From UBA4085 sp964556755 (GTDB lineage: Bacteria > Acidobacteriota > Aminicenantia > Aminicenantales > UBA4085): a stretch of 64,000 nt of DNA. The stretch lies in NCBI GenBank assembly GCA_964556755.1, contig CAZKXI010000003.1, positions 124,001-188,000 on the forward strand, read 5' to 3'. The notes beneath the pieces were generated by a model. It searched no databases. It had not been told where the DNA came from and saw only the letters and a list, made by a program, of their open reading frames with translations. Each line of letters begins with the position of its first letter. Position 1 is the stretch's first letter. Shown piece by piece: positions 39,224 to 46,878 of this stretch. Both the position numbers and the translations under genes were made by a program.

Positions 39224-39571
39224 ATGACCCATGACCAATTCGAGACCCTGCGCCTGGAGCTTCGCCGGGGCTGCGTGCCGCTGGCCGTTCTGGCCGAGCT
39301 GGGACGGGAGCGTTACGGCTATACCCTGCGCAAGTCATTGACCGGGAAAGGGATTGCCGTGGATGAGGGGACTCTCTACCCCCTCCTCAGACGCCTCGAG
39401 GCCCAGGGGCTGTTGACCAGCGAGTGGCGCGACGAGGAAAGCCGTCCCCGCCGCTTCTACCGCCTCTCGGCCGAGGGCCGAAGGATCCTGGACCGTCTGG
39501 TCGGGGAGTGGAACGCCCTGAACGAGTCCCTGGCCGGAATTCTGAAGGGGGCCAACGATGAATCTCATTGA
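39224..39571 (+). CDS. PadR-family transcriptional regulator
   Basis: This is a 115-residue winged-helix protein with the PadR pattern: LAVLAELGRERYGYTLRKSL in helices 1-2, DEGTLYPLLRRLEAQGLLTSEW in the recognition helix and wing, and RRFYRLSAEGRRILDRL. AAAGGCGG precedes the ATG at 39224. PadR proteins repress transcription and respond to phenolic or membrane-active ligands. Its last 14 bases overlap the next gene, a membrane protein with a permease-prefix/HAAS-like N-terminus. Acidobacterial and Firmicutes PadR genes commonly pair with such a gene. The regulator probably controls this pair. Confidence 0.88.
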   Translation: MTHDQFETLRLELRRGCVPLAVLAELGRERYGYTLRKSLTGKGIAVDEGTLYPLLRRLEAQGLLTSEWRDEESRPRRFYRLSAEGRRILDRLVGEWNALNESLAGILKGANDESH

Positions 39572-40595
39572 CCGCTATCTCGACGCCGTCGGCTTCTGGC
39601 TGCCGAAGGACCGCAAAGCCGACATCCTGGACGAGCTGGCCGAGGACATCCGCTCCGAGCGGGAGGAAAAGGAAGCCGGCCTGGGCCGTTCCCTGACCCA
39701 GCCCGAGGTCGAAGCCCTGCTGAAGTCGCGAGGCCGGCCCTTCCAGACGGCGGGCCGCTACCTGCCCCCTCGGGTCCTCATCGGTTCGACTCTCTTTCCC
39801 ATGTACGTCATGGCCCTCAAGATCGCGGCTTGGATCGGGCTGGGCGTCTCGGTCGTCCTCCCCCTGGCCTTGGCCTATCTGCTGCCGTCCCGGTCCGCCG
39901 CGCCGGCGGCCGTTCTAGTCCGGTCCTTGGATTCCCTCTGGTCTCTGGCCCTGACCTGGTTCGCCCTGATCACCATCGGCTTCGCGGTCGCGGAGCGATC
40001 CCAGGGGGGCTCCGGCGCCGCGAAGGATTGGGATCCGAACCGTCTTCCCCCCGTCAAGGCCGGCCGCCGGACATCGCGGGCATCCTCCCTGGCCGAGATC
40101 ATCTTCGGCGCCCTCGTGCTCTCCTGGTGGCTGGGAGCAAGCCGGCTCCCCGGCCTCATCGTCCGGAATGGAGAGCCTCTCGAGATCGCCGCCTCGCCCC
40201 TCTGGCAGGACCTGAGAGGACGCTTCCTCGTCCCTATCGCCTTGGTTCTGCTGGCCGGCATCCTCCTGGCCGCCGTCGATCTCATCCAGCCCCGATTCTC
40301 CCGATGGCGGACCGGTGCCCGCGTCGCGGTCGATGCGGCCATGGCCGGCATGCTGACTCTCGCCCTGCTGCCCCACAAGGAGGGGATTCGGGCCTCCTTC
40401 CGGGGGCTCAGGAGCGGCGGCGAAGGCTTGAGCGGAGCCGCGTCGTTACGGGACTGGGTCCTAGCCAACGTCCTTCTGGCCATCGCCCTGGGAAGCCTCG
40501 TCTCCTGCCTCATCGGCCTCGTCCGCTTCTTCCGGCGCCGGACCGTCCGGAGGCCGGAAGATTCCGCCCCCGGAAGCGTCAAAAAGCGTGTATAA
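39558..40595 (+). CDS. HAAS/permease-prefix domain membrane protein
   Basis: This is a 345-residue protein. Its first 75 residues (YLDAVGFWLPKDRKADILDELAEDI) match the HAAS/permease prefix domain, which occurs next to PadR regulators and at the N-terminus of ABC-type permeases. The remainder has about six hydrophobic helices separated by charged loops. It does not carry the full MacB/FtsX-type permease region, so it is more likely a partner that signals to PadR. Start overlap of 14 bases with the PadR gene implies coupled translation. A TATAAT at 40591-40596, near its stop, may be part of the promoter of the next gene. Confidence 0.75.
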   Translation: MNLIDRYLDAVGFWLPKDRKADILDELAEDIRSEREEKEAGLGRSLTQPEVEALLKSRGRPFQTAGRYLPPRVLIGSTLFPMYVMALKIAAWIGLGVSVVLPLALAYLLPSRSAAPAAVLVRSLDSLWSLALTWFALITIGFAVAERSQGGSGAAKDWDPNRLPPVKAGRRTSRASSLAEIIFGALVLSWWLGASRLPGLIVRNGEPLEIAASPLWQDLRGRFLVPIALVLLAGILLAAVDLIQPRFSRWRTGARVAVDAAMAGMLTLALLPHKEGIRASFRGLRSGGEGLSGAASLRDWVLANVLLAIALGSLVSCLIGLVRFFRRRTVRRPEDSAPGSVKKRV

Positions 40596-40640
40596 TACCG
40601 GCCCACCGCATCGTTTTACCCTAGTGGAGGATTTCCCAAC

Positions 40641-41432
40641 ATGAACCACACCCCTCGGATGTCTCTTTTCGCCGCCCTGTTGGTCCTGCTTCCCTCGGCC
40701 GCCCTGGCCGCCGACGTCCCGGTCAAGAGCGCCTGGGTCGCGGCCGCCCCGGCCATCGACGGCGCCCCGGCTGATTGGGGGGCCCCCGCCTTCATCGATG
40801 TCGCGGGGGGCGATATCGGCTACGCCTTCGCCAACGACGCCAACAACCTGTACGTCCTCCTGGTCATCCGCAATCCCAAGGCCAAGTCGACCATCGACAA
40901 GACCGGAGTGACCCTCTACTTCAGTCAAGCCAAGAAGAACAAGGACTACGGCATTCTCTTCCACAAGGTCATGATCAAGCCCGACGAGTACATCGCCCGG
41001 CTGGAAAAGCAGGGGCCGGTCAGCGACGAGGTCAGGAAGCAGATCAAGTCCAAGCCCGGCTGGTATCTCTACGCCCATGAAGTCAAAGGCGCGACCCCCG
41101 AAGCCGCTCCCGCTTCCGACACGCCGGTCCAAAACCCCGTCTACAAGGTCGGAACCCAGGGCGAGATGACGATCTACGAATTCCTGGTTCCCCTGGAGAG
41201 GCCCGCCTCCACCCAGGCCGGGCTGGCTTCGGCTCCCGGCCAGACGATCTTCGTCGGCTTGGAGTACGGCGGCATGACGCCGGAGATGGCCCGGGCCAAC
41301 GCCCGCGCGACCGGCAGCTCGAACATCGCCGGCGGCGACAACATCACCCAACTGGTCAGCTCGACCGGGACCAAGGTTTCGGCCAAGAAGTACGCCTTCT
41401 GGTCCCAGGTCACGCTGGCCTCGGAGAAATAG
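40641..41432 (+). CDS. Secreted CBM9/DOMON-like domain protein
   Basis: The 263-residue protein has a signal peptide (ALLVLLPSAALAA) and a beta-rich region at about residues 28-230. PAIDGAPADWGAPAFIDV and IGYAFANDANNLYVLLVIRNP match the start of the CBM9-like/DOMON sandwich that binds sugars or heme at cell surfaces. A positively charged middle and a GLEYGGMTPEMAR stretch follow. It has no catalytic domain. An AGGAGG-like TGGAGG sequence lies before the ATG. It is probably a periplasmic or extracellular carbohydrate-binding protein. The genes on either side do not define its ligand. Confidence 0.68.
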   Translation: MNHTPRMSLFAALLVLLPSAALAADVPVKSAWVAAAPAIDGAPADWGAPAFIDVAGGDIGYAFANDANNLYVLLVIRNPKAKSTIDKTGVTLYFSQAKKNKDYGILFHKVMIKPDEYIARLEKQGPVSDEVRKQIKSKPGWYLYAHEVKGATPEAAPASDTPVQNPVYKVGTQGEMTIYEFLVPLERPASTQAGLASAPGQTIFVGLEYGGMTPEMARANARATGSSNIAGGDNITQLVSSTGTKVSAKKYAFWSQVTLASEK

Positions 41433-41521
41433 TCCGGCTCCGGGTCCCCGCCTGGAAAACCGGGCCGAATTGGGCTAAAGTGTCCGCTTCCGGCCCCGGC
41501 CGGGGGAGAGGAGCGCGGACC

Positions 41522-42811
41522 ATGCGGACACTCAAGGCCAAGAAACACCTGGTTGCGGCGCTAGCCGTCCTCGGATGGGCGGCGACGCTGTCGCTGCAAG
41601 CCGCCGACCTGCCCCGCGTCAAGCCCGAGAACATCGGGCTCTCGACCCAGCGGCTGGAGAGGCTGAGCCTGACGCTCCAGAGCTACGTCGACCAGGGGCG
41701 CCTCCCCGGGCTGGTCGCGCTGGTCGCCCGGGACGGCAAGGTCGCCTACCACCGGGCCTTTGGATATCTGGATCAAGCCGCGGGCACGCCCATGCCCCTG
41801 GACGCGATCTTCCGGATCGCCTCCCAGACCAAGGCCGTCACGTCCGCCGCGGTCATGATCCTGCAGGAGGAGGGCAAGCTCCTCATCGATGATCCGATCT
41901 CGAAGTACATCCCCGAGTTCGCGGCCTCCCGGGTGGCGGTCCCCGCCGTCGGACCGGATGCGCGCGGCTACGCCACCGTGCCCCTCAAGCGCCCGATCAC
42001 CATCCGCGACCTCCTGACCCACACGGCCGGCATCTCCTACGGCAGCGGCCCGGCCAAGGAAGCCTGGGCGGCCGCCGGCATCACCGGCTGGTTCCTGGCC
42101 GACAAGGATGTTCCCATCGGCGATGTGGTCCGCAAGCTGGCCGGCCTGCCCCTGGACGCCCAGCCCGGAGAGAAATTCATCTACGGCTACAACATCGATA
42201 TCCTCGGCTACCTGGTTGAAGTCGTCTCCGGGATGAGCCTGGCCGACTTCATCGATAAGAAGATCGCGGCGCCGCTGGGCATGACCGATACCCACTTCTT
42301 CCTCCCCGAGTCCAAGCTCGGACGCTTCACCCCGGTCTATGGGATCGACGAGAAAGGCCTCCTCAAGCTCGTCGAGTCGCCCCGGGACAGCTTCTACGTC
42401 AAGGGCCCCCGCAAATGCTACGCCGGCGGAGCCGGCCTGCTAGCCACGGCCGAGGACTACGCCCGCTTCCTGGTGATGCTCCAGAGCGGCGGCCAGTTGG
42501 GCGGCGTCCGCATCCTCAGCCCGAAGACGGTCGAGCTCATGACGGTCGACCACGTCGGCTCCCTCTACGGCTCGCAGGCCTTCGGGCTGGGCTTCTGGAT
42601 CACCGACCGCCTGGGCCGCAACGGCCAGCCCGGCACGGTCGGCTCCTTCGGCTGGGGCGGGGCCTACCACACGACTTACTGGGTCGACCCCGTCGAGAAG
42701 CTCGTCTGCGTCCTGATGACCCAGATGCTTCCGGCCGGCGACTCCGACCTGCACGCCAAGTTCCGGGCCCTGATCTACCAGGCCGTCACGGAGTCTTACG
42801 AGCGGCGCTGA
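41522..42811 (+). CDS. Exported serine hydrolase, class C beta-lactamase-like
   Basis: The protein of 429 residues has a signal peptide (AALAVLGWAATLSLQA). Its beta-lactamase/DD-peptidase fold is closest to EstB-like esterases. The nucleophile SQTK (about residue 103) sits in IFRIASQTKAVTSAAV. The second motif is YGYNIDILGYLVE and the third region is GSFGWGGAYHT. Family members cleave esters or D-amino-acid amides; few are true beta-lactamases. GAGGAG lies before the ATG at 41522. A stem-loop at 42827-42850 follows the stop, facing a convergent gene. The substrate cannot be determined from sequence. Confidence 0.87.
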   Translation: MRTLKAKKHLVAALAVLGWAATLSLQAADLPRVKPENIGLSTQRLERLSLTLQSYVDQGRLPGLVALVARDGKVAYHRAFGYLDQAAGTPMPLDAIFRIASQTKAVTSAAVMILQEEGKLLIDDPISKYIPEFAASRVAVPAVGPDARGYATVPLKRPITIRDLLTHTAGISYGSGPAKEAWAAAGITGWFLADKDVPIGDVVRKLAGLPLDAQPGEKFIYGYNIDILGYLVEVVSGMSLADFIDKKIAAPLGMTDTHFFLPESKLGRFTPVYGIDEKGLLKLVESPRDSFYVKGPRKCYAGGAGLLATAEDYARFLVMLQSGGQLGGVRILSPKTVELMTVDHVGSLYGSQAFGLGFWITDRLGRNGQPGTVGSFGWGGAYHTTYWVDPVEKLVCVLMTQMLPAGDSDLHAKFRALIYQAVTESYERR

Positions 42812-42826
42812 CCGGTGCCCCGGGCG

Positions 42827-42850
42827 CTGTTCCCGGAAACGGGTCAACAG
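42827..42850. terminator. Stem-loop between convergent genes
   Basis: CTGTT and AACAG pair outside, CCCG and CGGG pair inside a GAAA tetraloop, with a two-base TC bulge. A CTATTTCTT tract follows on the plus strand. GNRA-type loops are stable. It could end transcription from both genes. Confidence 0.5.
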
Positions 42851-42852
42851 CC

Positions 42853-44415
42853 CTATTTCTTGGACCCGATCGGGGGCAGGGATGTGCGGCCGGCCGGGCC
42901 GACGGTCGTCCCGAAGCGCTCGAAAAGCGGAGCCGCGTCCTCGCCCAGCGACTCGCTGACCGTCCGGATGTAATCGTCCATCGTCAGAAGCCGCTGGGGG
43001 TCGTTGATCGTCTTGTGGACGTGGGCCAGCCACTTCGGGTACCACTCGGGGCCGTAGCGCGCGTCCAGGATGGACCAGATGAGCCAGGCCTTATCCCAGG
43101 CCAGGCGGATTTTATCGGGGGGGAGGTTGGCCAGGTCGAGGCTCAGGGTGGGATCCTGGGCCGCCAAGGCCTTGGAGAAGTAAGGCCAGCGGTCGCCGAA
43201 ACCCAGCTCCCGGATCGTCTTGCGCTGGAACCACCCCGCATGGGCCTCGCTCCACCAGTCCGGCATTCGGCAGCCGGGCGTCCCGTCGAAGGCCTCCGGC
43301 CCGTACATGGTGTGGGCCAGCTCGTGGGCCAGGATGCTGAGGATGGCCTCCGGCTTCATCGAGATCGTGCCGGCCATCTTCGGCGTGACCGCGTTCTCGG
43401 CCCAGCCGCCGCCCTCTCCGGCCGCGAGGTTGACGAAGTAGGCCCGGCCCGGATTGGGCGGGGTGGGCAGCATCTTCTGCAGCGTGCTCAGGACTTCGCC
43501 AGTCCGGGTCCTGGCCAGCTCCACGATCGAGGGGAGCTGGTTGTCGCTGTAGAGGACGCGCAGGCCGCCGACCTCGATCTCGTTGTCGGGATAGAAGGCC
43601 CCGCCCAGGCCCTCGGGCTCCCAGGGCACGCGGCGCCCGTCCGATTTGCGGCGCGGCCCGCCCGAGGCCTTGAGAACGGCCCACCGGAGCAGCTCCCGGT
43701 TGACCAGATCGTCCTTGCCGTCTTTGATCCGAAGCAGCCCGGGATCGGCCAGCAGGACGATTGTCCCTCGGCCGGCTTTTCGCCAAGCCACGGCCCCCAG
43801 CCGTTCCCCGGCTCCGGCTTCTATCGTCCATTCCGGGCCCAGCTCGGCCTGCCTCATCTCCAGGGGGAGATCAGCCGACGCGAGGCCCAGCCGGCCGTCC
43901 TTGGGCCGGATTCGGATCTCTCCCGTCCTGCCGCCGATGGCGGCCCCGAATCCGCGCAGGAGCCCGGCGGCGGGCGCATCCGGCGACGAGACGTCGAAGA
44001 CGATGCCGCCGCCGCCTTCGAGGAAGGACGCCAGGGCGGCGGTTTCGGCCGCGGGAAAGGGCTGGAAGCCGCCGTGCTGGTAGGACAGCAGGACGTCGAA
44101 GGCGGGGGCGGGGAGACGGGTGAAGGGCCGCTCCAGACCCCAGGCGTGGTCGCCTTGCTCGCGCACCCGCATGGCCGTGCCGGGCTTCAGGGCCCGGTCT
44201 AGCGAGGCTTGGCTTCCGGTCACCCGGAAGCCCGCCTCGCGCAAGGCCTCTTGAACCTGCCAGTGGTGGAAGAAGGAGAACTGGTGGGCGGAATCGATCA
44301 GGACGTTGATCCCGTTGTCCCGGACGCCTGTCTGGAGCGGCTGCGGCTCGACGGCGGGAGGGACTTGGGAGGCCAGGGAAAGGGACAGGGCCAGGCTGAC
44401 GGCGGCGGCGATCAT
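42853..44415 (-). CDS. Exported two-domain protein: ThuA-like fold plus gluzincin-like peptidase
   Basis: This 520-residue protein has an N-terminal signal peptide. Residues 35-240 look like a class-I glutamine-amidotransferase/ThuA-like fold (NVLIDSAHQFSFFHHWQVQEAL, FDVLLSYQHGG), without an obvious catalytic Cys. The C-terminal half has a zinc-peptidase motif HELAHTMYG (H-E-x-x-H) about 25 residues before WWSEAHAGWF. The Glu there could be the third zinc ligand, as in gluzincins. The C-terminal 120 residues are helical, similar to M1/M60-type tails. I cannot name the family. It may process cell-wall or extracellular peptides. Confidence 0.65.
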   Translation of the reverse strand: MIAAAVSLALSLSLASQVPPAVEPQPLQTGVRDNGINVLIDSAHQFSFFHHWQVQEALREAGFRVTGSQASLDRALKPGTAMRVREQGDHAWGLERPFTRLPAPAFDVLLSYQHGGFQPFPAAETAALASFLEGGGGIVFDVSSPDAPAAGLLRGFGAAIGGRTGEIRIRPKDGRLGLASADLPLEMRQAELGPEWTIEAGAGERLGAVAWRKAGRGTIVLLADPGLLRIKDGKDDLVNRELLRWAVLKASGGPRRKSDGRRVPWEPEGLGGAFYPDNEIEVGGLRVLYSDNQLPSIVELARTRTGEVLSTLQKMLPTPPNPGRAYFVNLAAGEGGGWAENAVTPKMAGTISMKPEAILSILAHELAHTMYGPEAFDGTPGCRMPDWWSEAHAGWFQRKTIRELGFGDRWPYFSKALAAQDPTLSLDLANLPPDKIRLAWDKAWLIWSILDARYGPEWYPKWLAHVHKTINDPQRLLTMDDYIRTVSESLGEDAAPLFERFGTTVGPAGRTSLPPIGSKK

Positions 44416-44622
44416 GGCGCTATTCTGAACTAATCATATCGTCGATGGCAAGGCGGCGATATGATGGCTTTCGGAGCCGGGGGGGAGATAGGGAATATCA
44501 GGGAGAAATCGGGAATTGACGCGCGAGGGATTGATTTTTCCATATAGGAGGCTAAGTTTATGCTGTCAGATCTGATTTGGGGCGAGTGAGAACCGAAGGC
44601 TGGGGGACTCCAGTTCTTTGGA

Positions 44623-44726
44623 GAAGTTCTAGGCTGATCCCCGGGAAGGCCAAATGTTCCGGGGTACACCCTGGCCCTCGAGAGTGCACCCCGAACCACC
44701 CTTCCCGGAATCGGGCGAAGAACTTC
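44623..44726. repeat. Long imperfect palindrome, intergenic repeat family member A
   Basis: Left and right halves of about 45 bases are inverted copies with a spacer of about 14 bases. GAAGTTCT (44623-44630) pairs with AGAACTTC (44719-44726), CCGGGAAGG (44641-44649) pairs with CCTTCCCGG, and GGGGTACAC pairs with GTGCACCCC with one mismatch. The right half contains CCCGGAATCGGGCGAAGAAC (44704-44723), which matches the copy at 57660-57679 in 19 of 20 bases. Confidence 0.72.
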
Positions 44727-44754
44727 GGGAATGGGGACGGGGAGCTGCGCCGGG

Positions 44755-44782
44755 TTGACAAAGTGTTCAGTACGGGTAGTAT
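44755..44782 (+). promoter_or_regulatory. Promoter of the HTH-TPR / RiPP-like operon
   Basis: TTGACA (44755-44760) and TAGTAT (44777-44782) are spaced 16 bp apart. Predicted start is near 44789. The ATG follows at 44815 with only a weak ribosome site. Confidence 0.5.
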
Positions 44783-44814
44783 GGGTGTGATAAAAAGCAA
44801 AGACGGGATTGGCC

Positions 44815-46626
44815 ATGTCGGATGAAGACATCCTCCGCTCCTGGAAGGCGATTGCCGATTACCTGAAGTGCGACGTCAAGACCTGTTCGCGCTGGGCGGC
44901 CGAATGCGGCCTGCCTGTCCGGCGCTATGATCCGAATTCTCCCCGATCCCGCGTCTTTGCACGCCGGGCCGAGCTGGACGAGTGGCTCGCCAACCGACTC
45001 TCGCCGAACCCCAGGCCGGAAAGGACGCATGAGAGGCCGTCCGTCCGCCGTATCGGCGCGCCCCTGACCATTGCCGCGTCGGTCCTTCTGATCGGAGGGC
45101 CCTTGGCCTGGTTCGGCTTGAGGCCGTTGATCGCGTCCAAACCGGAGGCTCCCGTCCTGGCCTATTTCCCTTTACGAGCCCTCGATGCGACTCCTTCCGG
45201 TCAATTCGAAGCTTCGGAGATCAACACCCAACTGCGCTCCGTCCTGGCCTTCGGCGGCCGGGTGAACGTCGTCCAGATGCCCGAAGAACCCCTGCTGGCC
45301 CGATTCAAGGATTCGTCCGGCCGCGCTTCCGGTCTGCCGGCGCCGGATTACCTATTCCAAGCGGAGCTGCGTTCCGGGGAAGGCATCCCGGCCTTGAGCG
45401 TCGTCCTCAAGGAGGCCAACAGCGCGAAAGTGTTGTGGAGCCGGATCTTTGACAAGGCTTCAGCCGACATGTCCCTCTGCCTGCAAGAGATCCGTAAGGA
45501 GACGCGGGTCAGAATCTCTATGGCCGGCGATGTCGTGCCGGAAACCTCCGGGCCGCAAGCTTCCTCTCTGGCTCCCTTCTCGGGCGGCCTCTACCAGCGC
45601 CGCCTCACCAAGAATGATGTCGATGACCCCTGGTCCCTCTATTGGACGGCGGCCAGCCTGGCGGACAAGGGCGAGGAAACGGCCAACGACCTGGCCATCG
45701 AAATCTTCCAGAGAGTCCTGGCCGCCGATCCGGGCTTCTCCCGCGCCTACATCGGTCTCGCCAAGTGCTACAGCAACTACGTGAATTACCACGGCTTCAG
45801 GGACGTCCAGTGGCTGGACAAGTCCGATCTCACGCTGGCCAAGGCGCAGGCCTTGGATCCCAACCGGCCGGATTACTTCGCCGTCCTGATCAACAATCTG
45901 ATCATGCGCGAGTTCATCCTGCACAGTGACACGAGCGGGCAGTACCTCCCCCTGGCCGCCAAGGCCCTGGCCCTGCACCCTTATGATGGCCCTCTGTGCG
46001 CGATCGTGGGATACTGCTATTTGAAGCGCTTCGATCGGGAAGGCCGGTCCGCCGACCTGGCCGAAGCCGGCCGGCTGCAGCGGATCGCCTTCCTGGCGGA
46101 ACCGACGGCCCTGAAGAACGGCAACTATACCGAGACGCTGATGCTGCAAGGCGAGTTCGCCCAAGCCCTGGCCGTCTGCATGGAAATCGAACAGAATCAC
46201 CCTCTCCCGTTGATGGCTTTCCGGCGCGGAGAGATCCTCTATTTCCAGGGCGACTTGGCTGGAAGTTTAGCCGCTTTCCGCTCCTGCACGACGCCGATTT
46301 ACCTGAAGATCGGAGCCCTCCTCTACGAGGCCATGATCGCAGCCAGGCTTGGAGACCGGACCCGGGCCTTCGCTCTGTTGGAAGAGATCGATCTCCTCAA
46401 CCCGAAAAAAGATGCCGTACTCATGGATCACCTGCGGGAGGCCTCGGTCTACGCCGGCTTGGGCCAGAACGGCCGGGCCGAATCCCTCCTGAGCCAGGGA
46501 TTCGCCGAGCTCGGCGCGGCCGGATCATACATGATGCGCGCTTATATCGAGATCGACCCGAACTTCGACGGAATGCGCCGAGCCCCGCTTCTGACCAAGG
46601 TCCTGGCCAGGCGTCCCGCCCCCTAA
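44815..46626 (+). CDS. HTH-transmembrane-TPR protein
   Basis: This is a 603-residue protein. Residues 8-65 (ILRSWKAIADYLKCDVKTCSRWAAECGLPVRR then FARRAELDEWL) form a MerR/excisionase-like helix-turn-helix. A single hydrophobic segment at about 82-103 would cross the membrane. A CadC-like beta domain and several TPR-type helix pairs follow, from about residue 260 to 590. This resembles membrane-bound one-component regulators common in Acidobacteria. It ends ten bases before a peptide gene and may control or sense the adjacent peptide/radical SAM pair. The TAA overlaps the peptide ribosome site. Confidence 0.8.
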   Translation: MSDEDILRSWKAIADYLKCDVKTCSRWAAECGLPVRRYDPNSPRSRVFARRAELDEWLANRLSPNPRPERTHERPSVRRIGAPLTIAASVLLIGGPLAWFGLRPLIASKPEAPVLAYFPLRALDATPSGQFEASEINTQLRSVLAFGGRVNVVQMPEEPLLARFKDSSGRASGLPAPDYLFQAELRSGEGIPALSVVLKEANSAKVLWSRIFDKASADMSLCLQEIRKETRVRISMAGDVVPETSGPQASSLAPFSGGLYQRRLTKNDVDDPWSLYWTAASLADKGEETANDLAIEIFQRVLAADPGFSRAYIGLAKCYSNYVNYHGFRDVQWLDKSDLTLAKAQALDPNRPDYFAVLINNLIMREFILHSDTSGQYLPLAAKALALHPYDGPLCAIVGYCYLKRFDREGRSADLAEAGRLQRIAFLAEPTALKNGNYTETLMLQGEFAQALAVCMEIEQNHPLPLMAFRRGEILYFQGDLAGSLAAFRSCTTPIYLKIGALLYEAMIAARLGDRTRAFALLEEIDLLNPKKDAVLMDHLREASVYAGLGQNGRAESLLSQGFAELGAAGSYMMRAYIEIDPNFDGMRRAPLLTKVLARRPAP

Positions 46627-46636
46627 GGAGGTTCCC

Positions 46637-46840
46637 ATGTCCAAAGCCCCTTCGATCCGCGTGACGGCGGAGATGCTGAAAGCCCTTGACGAGGCCAAGG
46701 CGGCGATTAAAGCCTTGCCGGCGGGTGAGAGCCGGAAGAAAGGCCTGGCCGGATTGCGGATGCTGGAGAAGGCCTTGCGGGGCGGGGTGAAGCCGCTGGC
46801 CAAGGTGACATCCTGTCCGCGCTATCTGCCGAATATCTGA
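46637..46840 (+). CDS. Candidate RiPP precursor peptide (67 aa)
   Basis: This short peptide has a helical charged leader (IRVTAEMLKALDEAKAAIKALPAGESRKK region, residues 7-45) and a Gly-Gly pair at residues 49-50. The C-terminal 17 residues, VKPLAKVTSCPRYLPNI, hold its only cysteine at 60 and its only Tyr at 63. Perfect AAGGAGG lies five bases before the ATG, stronger than for most genes here. It directly precedes a radical SAM/SPASM enzyme gene. A leader-type helix, GG site and Cys/aromatic core suggest a ribosomally made, post-translationally modified peptide. I recognise no known precursor family. The start and length are well supported; the RiPP role is inference. Confidence 0.65.
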   Translation: MSKAPSIRVTAEMLKALDEAKAAIKALPAGESRKKGLAGLRMLEKALRGGVKPLAKVTSCPRYLPNI

Positions 46841-46878
46841 TCCCAACGGCAGCCTCCCTGAGGAGCCTGCACCTGGGC

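Larger units (their letters stand above)
44416..44814. other. Intergenic region with foldback element and promoter
   Basis: The 399-base region between divergent genes carries the long inverted repeat at 44623-44726 and the TTGACA promoter at 44755-44782. Open frames on both strands within it are formed by the palindrome and lack start signals. The left 200 bases show only an A/T-richer stretch near 44500-44570 with no motif I can name. Confidence 0.6.

Noticed and set aside
44430..44831. Open frames on both strands within the intergenic foldback region
   Set aside because: They arise from the palindrome and have no ribosome site or recognisable domain.
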